From positions 1,984,001 to 2,048,000 of the forward strand of contig CBDDLD010000004.1 of the NCBI GenBank assembly GCA_965230605.1: a stretch of 64,000 nucleotides of DNA, in the 5' to 3' direction. Below the pieces are notes generated by a model, which did not search any database, was not told the origin of the DNA, and worked only from the letters and a program-made list of their open reading frames with translations. The DNA comes from CBDDLD01 sp965230605 (GTDB taxonomy: Bacteria > Bacteroidota > Bacteroidia > Flavobacteriales > Flavobacteriaceae). Made by a program: the position numbers and the translations under genes. Below are positions 58,164 to 64,000 of the stretch, in pieces (positions within the stretch are counted from its first letter, which is position 1; each line of letters begins with the position of its first letter).

Positions 58164-59123
58164 ATGCTCAAAGCTGGAGTACTTGGTGCCGGTCACCTTG
58201 GAAAAATTCATCTCAGACTACTTAAAGAATCCCCCAAATATGAACTTGTTGGTTTTTATGACCCGGATGCTGAAAACGCAAAACGTGTTGTAGAAGAATT
58301 TGGCTATACCTATTACGATTCTATAGAATCTTTAATTGATGCCGTAGATGTCGTAGATATAGTTACGCCAACTCTATCCCATTATGATTGTGCTAAACTG
58401 GCTATATCAAAAGGGAAGCATATCTTTATAGAAAAGCCTATTACGAACACTGTTGAGGAGGCTGAGACTATTAGAACATTGGTAGCAGAGCATGGTGTTA
58501 AAGGACAGGTTGGCCATGTAGAGCGTTTTAACCCTGCATTTATAGCAGTTAAAGAGCAGATTAAAAATCCAATGTTTATTGAAACGCATAGGTTAGCTGA
58601 GTTCAACCCTCGTGGTACCGATGTGCCTGTGGTGCTTGATCTTATGATACACGATATCGACATTATTTTAAGTGTTGTTGATTCTAAAGTAAAGCAGGTT
58701 TCTGCAAGTGGAGTTTCTGTTATAAGTGATACGCCAGATATTGCTAATGCAAGAATAGAGTTTGTAAACGGATGTGTAGCTAACCTAACAGCAAGTAGAA
58801 TATCTCTGAAGAATATGCGTAAAACACGCTTCTTTCAAAAAGATGCATATATCTCTGTAGACTTCTTAGAGAAAAAATGTGAAGTGGTTAAAATGAAGGA
58901 TGCTCCTGAAAATCCGGGAGATTTTGACATGATTTTACAAAATGCAGAAGGCATCAAAAAACAGATATATTTTGATAATCCGGAAATCACAAATAACAAC
59001 GCCATATTAGACGAATTGGAAACTTTTGCTCATGCTATTAGTACAAATACCAAGCCTATTGTAACATTGCATGACGGTACGGAGGCACTTCGCATAGCCA
59101 CAATGATAATCAACCAATTATAA
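58164..59123 (+). CDS. Gfo/Idh/MocA family oxidoreductase
   Basis: 319-residue NAD(P)-dependent oxidoreductase. Rossmann fold at the N terminus (GVLGAGHLGKIHLRLL, 4-19), EKPITN (about 92-97, the family Lys), and the C-terminal GFO domain with HDIDIILSVV. The substrate is unknown: sugars or inositol in many relatives, imidazole or biliverdin in others. First gene of a run of six same-strand genes ending beyond the window; the next gene starts 45 bases later. Confidence 0.9.
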   Translation: MLKAGVLGAGHLGKIHLRLLKESPKYELVGFYDPDAENAKRVVEEFGYTYYDSIESLIDAVDVVDIVTPTLSHYDCAKLAISKGKHIFIEKPITNTVEEAETIRTLVAEHGVKGQVGHVERFNPAFIAVKEQIKNPMFIETHRLAEFNPRGTDVPVVLDLMIHDIDIILSVVDSKVKQVSASGVSVISDTPDIANARIEFVNGCVANLTASRISLKNMRKTRFFQKDAYISVDFLEKKCEVVKMKDAPENPGDFDMILQNAEGIKKQIYFDNPEITNNNAILDELETFAHAISTNTKPIVTLHDGTEALRIATMIINQL

Positions 59124-59168
59124 TTATATAACTCATCTAATTCCAAAAAAAAGAAATAAATATACTTT

Positions 59169-60056
59169 ATGAAAAATGTAGCAGTAATCGGAGCAGGAAC
59201 TATGGGCAATGGTATAGCACATACATTTGCACAATCTGGATTTAAAGTTCAATTAATAGATATCAGTGAGGCAGCCTTAAAAAAAGGGGTAGACACAATT
59301 TCTAAGAACTTAGATCGAATGATCTCCAAAGAGAAGATCACTGAAGCTGACAAAGCAGAGACCTTAGGTAACATTACAACGTTTACTAATATCACCGAAG
59401 GTGTTGAATATGCTAGCTTAGTTGTGGAAGCTGCTACTGAAAATATTGATCTTAAACTGAATATCTTCAAACAATTAGATGAGGCCTGCCCAGACGATAC
59501 CATTTTGGCTACTAATACATCCTCAATATCAATCACACAAATAGCTGCGGTAACCTCACGTCCGGAGATGGTTATAGGTATGCACTTTATGAATCCTGTA
59601 CCCATCATGAAGCTTGTAGAAATTATTAGAGGTTACAACACGAGTGATGAAGTGACAAACATTGTCATGGAATTGAGTAAGGCGCTCAACAAAATTCCTG
59701 TGGAAGTAAATGATTATCCTGGTTTTGTGGCCAACAGAATACTAATGCCTATGCTTAACGAGTCTATTGAAACACTCTATAATGGCGTTGCAGGAGTTAC
59801 AGAAATTGACACGGTAATGAAATTAGGTATGGCACATCCTATGGGGCCATTACAACTTGCTGATTTCATAGGCTTAGATGTTTGCCTTTCTATTCTTAAT
59901 GTGATGTATAACGGATTTAAAAATCCGAAGTATGCACCATGTCCACTATTGGTAAATATGGTAAGAGCCGGTAAATTAGGAGTAAAATCAGGAGAAGGTT
60001 TCTATGATTATTCAGAAAGCAAAAAAGCAGAGAAAGTAGCTAAGCAGTTTGTATAG
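59169..60056 (+). CDS. 3-Hydroxyacyl-CoA (3-hydroxybutyryl-CoA) dehydrogenase
   Basis: 295-residue NAD-dependent dehydrogenase of fatty acid and butyrate metabolism. GAGTMGNGIAHTFAQSG at 7-23 binds NAD; catalytic His in MHFMNPVPIMKLVEII (about 138), with NDYPGFVANRILMPMLNES and the C-terminal GMAHPMGPLQLADFIGLD. Typical length for a single-domain HBD. It precedes a DUF1015 gene by 3 bases, so it is co-translated with it. Confidence 0.95.
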   Translation: MKNVAVIGAGTMGNGIAHTFAQSGFKVQLIDISEAALKKGVDTISKNLDRMISKEKITEADKAETLGNITTFTNITEGVEYASLVVEAATENIDLKLNIFKQLDEACPDDTILATNTSSISITQIAAVTSRPEMVIGMHFMNPVPIMKLVEIIRGYNTSDEVTNIVMELSKALNKIPVEVNDYPGFVANRILMPMLNESIETLYNGVAGVTEIDTVMKLGMAHPMGPLQLADFIGLDVCLSILNVMYNGFKNPKYAPCPLLVNMVRAGKLGVKSGEGFYDYSESKKAEKVAKQFV

Positions 60057-60059
60057 CAA

Positions 60060-61298
60060 ATGGCTAAAATTGTCCCATTTAAAGCTGTCCGTCCAACCAG
60101 AGCCATCGTAGGTTTGGTTGCGGCACGTTCTTATCAAAGTTATACGATTGAAGAGCGTGAAGCCCGAATGGACTATAACCCATACACTTTTCTTCATATT
60201 GTCAATCCAGGTTACAAATATGACAAGGTTATAACTGGTGAGGAACGTTACCGATTAGTTAGAAATCGATATCTAGAGTATAAAGAAGAAGATGTCTTTA
60301 TACAAGATGAAAAACCCAGCTTTTATGTCTATAAGATTGTAGACAGACATGGACGGCAATTCTGTGGAATAATTGCTGCAGCTAGTGCTGAAGATTACGA
60401 GAAAGATGTCATTAAAAAGCATGAAGATACTATTGCTTCTCGTGAAAAAACATTTAAAAGCTACCTTAAGACTGTAGGTTTTAATGCTGAACCTGTGCTT
60501 CTTACTTATGAGGATAATTCAGCTATAAAAGAAATTATAGAAAGCACTCAAAAGCGTCATGCTGAGTATGAATTTACAATGACTTATAAGGATACGCATT
60601 ACTTGTGGAAGATTGACAATAAAGACGAGATCAAAGCTATTCAGCATGAATTTGAAAAAATGAATACCATCTATATTGCTGATGGCCATCACCGATCGGC
60701 TTCTTCCTATCTTTTGTATAAAGAAGAGCGTGAAAAAAACCCAAGCCATTCAGGGGATGAATCCTATAATTACTTCATGACCTATTTAATTCCTGAATCG
60801 GATTTAGTTATTCATGAATTTAATAGGCTCGTAAAAGACTTAAATGGGTTGAGCAAAGAAGCTTTCCTGATTAAACTTGATGAATTTTTCCGGATAGAAA
60901 ACAGGGGTAACTACCCTTATCAACCATCAAAACCACATCATTTTAGCATGTATTTAGATGGCGAATACTATTCTTTATATCTTAGAAAAACCATCTATAA
61001 GTTTAACACTGCCTTAGATGAGTTGGACGCACAGATTTTATACGACACTGTCTTAAAACCTATTTTAGGCATTAAAGACCCAAGGAATGATAACCGCATT
61101 TCTTACACACATGGTAAGCACGAGGTTATTAATATAAAGAGCAGTGTAGATAGTGGAAGATATAAAGTAGGTTTTGGTATGATTCCTGCTACTGTAGATC
61201 AGATGAAGCGTATTGCGGATGAAGGATTAACTATGCCTCCAAAAAGCACTTATATTCTTCCAAAACTTAGAAGTGGAATCACGATATACGAATTTTAG
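60060..61298 (+). CDS. DUF1015 family protein
   Basis: 412 residues, DUF1015 (uncharacterised conserved protein). Phrases: MAKIVPFKAVRPTRA, EERYRLVRNRYLEYKEEDVF, YIADGHHRSASSYLLYKE and NDNRISYTHGKHEV. The HGHHR-type motif DGHHRS is the most conserved family point. The function is unknown; operons in many phyla place it with 3-phosphoglycerate dehydrogenase or other metabolic genes. Starts 3 bases after the dehydrogenase stop; stop adjacent to the YggS start. Confidence 0.93.
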   Translation: MAKIVPFKAVRPTRAIVGLVAARSYQSYTIEEREARMDYNPYTFLHIVNPGYKYDKVITGEERYRLVRNRYLEYKEEDVFIQDEKPSFYVYKIVDRHGRQFCGIIAAASAEDYEKDVIKKHEDTIASREKTFKSYLKTVGFNAEPVLLTYEDNSAIKEIIESTQKRHAEYEFTMTYKDTHYLWKIDNKDEIKAIQHEFEKMNTIYIADGHHRSASSYLLYKEEREKNPSHSGDESYNYFMTYLIPESDLVIHEFNRLVKDLNGLSKEAFLIKLDEFFRIENRGNYPYQPSKPHHFSMYLDGEYYSLYLRKTIYKFNTALDELDAQILYDTVLKPILGIKDPRNDNRISYTHGKHEVINIKSSVDSGRYKVGFGMIPATVDQMKRIADEGLTMPPKSTYILPKLRSGITIYEF

Positions 61299-61958
61299 AT
61301 GTCAATAGCAGAAAACCTGAAACATATTAAAGCACAACTCCCGGAGAAGGTTGCATTAGTGGCTGTCTCAAAAACAAAACCAGTAAGCGACCTTATGGAA
61401 GCATACGATGCAGGTCAGCGTATGTTTGGCGAAAATAAAATTCAGGAAATGGTTTCCAAACACGAGCTTATGCCTAAGGACATTCAGTGGCATATGATTG
61501 GGCACGTACAGCGCAATAAAGTGAAATACATGGCTTCATTTGTAAACTGTATACATGGTGTCGATAGTTTACGATTATTAGAAGAAATCAATAAACAAGC
61601 ACTTAAACACCAAAGGCAGATTACATGCTTGTTACAGATTAAGATTGCTAAAGAAGATTCAAAATTTGGGATGTCTTTGGAAGAAGCAGCTGCACTATTA
61701 GAATCTAAAGCTTATGCTGAATGCGGAAATGTTAGCATTACAGGCGTTATGGGAATGGCCACGTTTACTGAAGATACTACCGTAATAAAATCTGAGTTTG
61801 ACTATTTAAAACGCTGTTTTGACAAACTAAAAAATGATCAACCTCATTTTAACACCATTTCTATGGGTATGAGTGGTGATTATCAATTAGCTATTGAATG
61901 CGGTAGCACTATGGTACGCATAGGAAGTCATATTTTTGGAGCCAGACATTATTCATAA
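61299..61958 (+). CDS. yggS: YggS family PLP homeostasis protein
   Basis: 219-residue PLP-binding TIM-barrel protein (PLPHP/YggS) controlling pyridoxal phosphate and amino-acid homeostasis. PLP Lys in LVAVSKTKPVSDLM (about K25). Landmarks: FGENKIQEM, QWHMIGHVQRNKVKYM, GMSGDYQLAIECGSTMVRIGSHIFG. Starts with the ATG immediately after the DUF1015 stop. The in-frame stop at 61956 is directly followed by the exonuclease coding sequence, in the same frame. Confidence 0.95.
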   Translation: MSIAENLKHIKAQLPEKVALVAVSKTKPVSDLMEAYDAGQRMFGENKIQEMVSKHELMPKDIQWHMIGHVQRNKVKYMASFVNCIHGVDSLRLLEEINKQALKHQRQITCLLQIKIAKEDSKFGMSLEEAAALLESKAYAECGNVSITGVMGMATFTEDTTVIKSEFDYLKRCFDKLKNDQPHFNTISMGMSGDYQLAIECGSTMVRIGSHIFGARHYS

Positions 61959-61970
61959 AACACCTTACTT

Positions 61971-63335
61971 ATTTACGCAATTGTTGACATAGAGACTACC
62001 GGAGGAAAATACAATGAAGAGGGTATTACTGAAATTGCAGTCTATAAATTTGACGGCCATGCGATAACGGATCAATTTATAAGCCTTGTCAACCCTGAGC
62101 GAGACATTCAACCTTTTGTAGTTAATCTTACAGGCATTAACTCAAAAATGCTTCGAAACGCTCCAAAATTCTATGAGGTAGCTAAACGTATCGTTGAGAT
62201 TACTGAAGATTGTATCATCGTAGCACACAATGCGGAGTTTGATTACAGGATTTTAAAGACAGAGTTTAGGCGACTTGGATTTCCGTACAAGAGAAAAACA
62301 CTATGTACTGTTGAACTCTCAAAACAGTTAATCCCTGATCAGCCTTCATATAGTCTAGGCAAACTTGCTCGTGCATTAGGTATTCCTGTTAGTGATAGAC
62401 ATAGAGCAAGTGGTGATGCAAAGGCCACATTAAAACTGTTCAAAATGCTTTTATATAAAGACTTGGACAAATACATTATAAAAGACACCGTAAAATCTGA
62501 ACCTAAATCTAAATTAAACCCAAACCTTAAAGTCATTGTAGATGAACTTCCTGCCATTACTGGTGTTTATTATATACATAATGAACGGGGTGATATCATA
62601 TACATTGGGAAGAGCAATAATATTAAAAAGAGGATAACACAGCACTTCACCAATGATAGTCCAAAATCAAAAAAAATTCAATTACAAGCTGTAACCGTGA
62701 CCTATGAAAAAACCGGAAGCGAACTCATTGCTTTACTTAAAGAGAGTGCAGAAATAAAAATAAACAAACCCCTGTTTAATAGAGCTTTAAGAAGAACTAT
62801 ATTTACACATGGCCTGTATAGTTTTACTGATGCTAATGGGTATATTAACCTTAAAGTTGATAAGGTTGATGGCAAAAATATGCCCATTACTACATTTAGC
62901 AATAGACAGAGTGGGAAGCACTTTATGGCCAAAGTTGTTGAAGAATTTTCTCTGTGTCAAAAGCTAACCGGAGTATACAAAACTAAAACCAGTTGCTTTA
63001 ACTATGATGTTAAGGAATGTCATGGTGCGTGTATCAATAAAGAGGATGTTGTGTCCTATAATGAAAGAGTGAATCAGCTCATAGAACACCATAGCTATGA
63101 AAATAAAGATATGGTGATTATAGATAAAGGAAGGGAAATTGACGAAAAAAGTATTATTTTGGTAGAGAATGGTGTTTTTAGAGGTATAGGTTTTTTCGAT
63201 CTCAACCACCAGATTACTAACAGAGCCATACTAGATTCTTTGATTACACCTATGGAGAACAATAAAGACACACAACATATCATACAAAGCTATGTGAGGC
63301 GTCATAAGAAGCGCCTGAAGATTATTAACCTTTGA
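61971..63335 (+). CDS. DEDDh exonuclease / GIY-YIG nuclease fusion, probable ATT start
   Basis: 454 residues if started at ATT 61971. The exonuclease domain begins IYAIVDIETTGG (D6, E8), continues with HNAEFDYRIL (D91) and DRHRASGDA (H144, D149), completing the DEDDh catalytic set. A GIY-YIG domain follows (GVYYIHNERG at about 198-207, YIGKSNNIKKRI at 211-222), and then a C-terminal region with YDVKECHGACI, as in UvrC/Cho- and DnaQ-GIY-YIG fusions. The first canonical start in frame (ATG 62148) would delete D6 and E8 and the first strands. Between the YggS stop and IYAIVD there is no ATG, GTG or TTG, so a non-AUG (ATT) start or a start-codon mutation is implied. Probably functions in DNA repair. 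Confidence 0.85.
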   Translation: MYAIVDIETTGGKYNEEGITEIAVYKFDGHAITDQFISLVNPERDIQPFVVNLTGINSKMLRNAPKFYEVAKRIVEITEDCIIVAHNAEFDYRILKTEFRRLGFPYKRKTLCTVELSKQLIPDQPSYSLGKLARALGIPVSDRHRASGDAKATLKLFKMLLYKDLDKYIIKDTVKSEPKSKLNPNLKVIVDELPAITGVYYIHNERGDIIYIGKSNNIKKRITQHFTNDSPKSKKIQLQAVTVTYEKTGSELIALLKESAEIKINKPLFNRALRRTIFTHGLYSFTDANGYINLKVDKVDGKNMPITTFSNRQSGKHFMAKVVEEFSLCQKLTGVYKTKTSCFNYDVKECHGACINKEDVVSYNERVNQLIEHHSYENKDMVIIDKGREIDEKSIILVENGVFRGIGFFDLNHQITNRAILDSLITPMENNKDTQHIIQSYVRRHKKRLKIINL

Positions 63336-63341
63336 TACATA

Positions 63342-64000
63342 ATGAAAAAACTCTTTGTTTTATTTCTTCCTTTACTTTCTCTTCTAAATTATGCTCAGAC
63401 TTTTGATGACAAAATGGTAGTCACAGAAGATGAATTACTAATGAGTGAATATAATAAAGACCCGTCAGCTAATGCTTTAGTTTTATATGAATATGGTGTT
63501 AGTTATCTAAGCCCTAATGTCTTTTTAATAGGTTCAGAAGTTCACAAGAAAATAAAGATTTTTAATAAAAATGGTTTTGAAAAGGGAAACATATCCATTG
63601 TATTATATAATAATGGGAGGGTTGGCGAATCTATTAATAATATCAAAGCTTCTACATACAACTATGCGGGTGGAAAGATTAACGAAACTATAATAGAGAA
63701 AGATCAAATATTTACAGAAAAGTTTGATGGAAATAATACTATAATAAAATTCACTTTACCTAACCTCCAAGAAGGTTCAGTAATAGTTTATAGTTATCAA
63801 AAACGTTCCCCTTTTTTATTTAAGTTCAATGAATGGCTTTTTCAAGATGACATTCCAAAAATACAAAGCGAATACTTAACAAGTATACCTAGTAACTGGA
63901 AGTATAACACTAAATTAATAGGTGCTTTGGAACTCAGTAAAGTTGATAAAACTAACACTCCTAAATGTATTGGAGAAACTGGTTTCTTCAAAAGTAAATC
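63342..64000 (+). CDS. DUF3857 domain protein (partial, runs off the window)
   Basis: The first 219 residues are seen (signal peptide MKKLFVLFLPLLSLLNYAQ). The mature part matches the DUF3857 beta domain seen in Bacteroidota transglutaminase-like proteins: SANALVLYEYGVSYL, HKKIKIFNKNGFEKGN, YNYAGGKINETIIEKDQ and FTLPNLQEGSVIVYSYQKRS. The full protein usually continues into a transglutaminase core. It starts 6 bases after the exonuclease stop at ATG 63342. It is exported to the periplasm or outer membrane. Confidence 0.85.
   Translation, partial: MKKLFVLFLPLLSLLNYAQTFDDKMVVTEDELLMSEYNKDPSANALVLYEYGVSYLSPNVFLIGSEVHKKIKIFNKNGFEKGNISIVLYNNGRVGESINNIKASTYNYAGGKINETIIEKDQIFTEKFDGNNTIIKFTLPNLQEGSVIVYSYQKRSPFLFKFNEWLFQDDIPKIQSEYLTSIPSNWKYNTKLIGALELSKVDKTNTPKCIGETGFFKSK

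Noticed and set aside
62148..62150. ATG as start of the exonuclease gene
   Set aside because: Would delete the first strands and the catalytic D-x-E, which are present in frame upstream right after the YggS stop.
1..64000. CRISPR arrays, prophage modules, insertion sequences, tRNA or rRNA genes
   Set aside because: Intergenic gaps are all short and none shows regular spaced repeats, cloverleaf sequences or transposase frames.

Overview
The window looks like a 64 kb piece of chromosome from a Flavobacteriaceae-type member of the Bacteroidota, probably marine (genus not determinable here). Evidence: low GC, A-rich ribosome-binding regions, several promoters of the TTG / TAnnTTTG type, CarboxypepD_reg-like outer-membrane proteins, a DUF5686 protein, YtxJ, DUF6503, DUF2007, a SusC/FecA-like TonB receptor, and typical housekeeping genes (lpd, glyA, fahA, clpB, deoC, deoD, smpB, pcm). 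No tRNA, rRNA, CRISPR array, insertion sequence, phage gene or integrase was seen.

Layout. 148-8279: a DEAD-box helicase, a sigma factor / 58-residue protein / mechanosensitive channel operon, an AT-rich patch of orphan genes without ATG starts (3544-5068), and a TonB-dependent receptor. 8430-13215: DUF2200; a TetR-regulated four-gene block bounded by a direct repeat; then a divergent pair of a TonB-like protein and a membrane-anchored winged-helix regulator. 13219-24333: a membrane protein, fatty acid hydroxylase, AraC regulator, DNA alkylation repair protein, lpd, CPBP protease, an Lrp regulator divergent from a methionine gamma-lyase-like gene, NhaC and a peroxiredoxin. 24338-33649: ankyrin-katG pair, an asymmetric ABC-F protein, a thioredoxin-fold lipoprotein, transaldolase and an SDR. 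33710-33803: SRP RNA. 33894-43955: glutaminyl cyclotransferase, three tandem genes sharing an almost identical C-terminal tail, thioesterase, envelope proteins, glyA, fahA. 43981-52406: DUF1348-YtxJ, clpB, a second TetR regulator with its thioesterase target, deoC-deoD, smpB. 52524-64000: DUF5686 protein, S15 peptidase, pcm, then a six-gene same-strand run (oxidoreductase, 3-hydroxyacyl-CoA dehydrogenase, DUF1015, YggS, exonuclease/GIY-YIG, DUF3857).

Most notable points: (1) the exonuclease/GIY-YIG gene has no ATG, GTG or TTG at its proper start; a catalytically complete protein needs an ATT start at 61971. (2) Three adjacent envelope genes end in a 78-base segment that is nearly identical even at synonymous sites, although the rest has diverged. 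(3) The TetR block 9039-11300 lies between two copies of a terminator plus gene 3' end (8969-9030 and 11336-11399), as if inserted or assembled by duplication. (4) Two TetR regulons have clear palindromic operators. (5) Several genes have a TAnnTTTG box only 4-6 bases before the start codon, suggesting leaderless mRNAs. (6) The ABC-F protein has one intact and one doubly degenerate composite ATP site. Everything here is read by eye; no searches were run.
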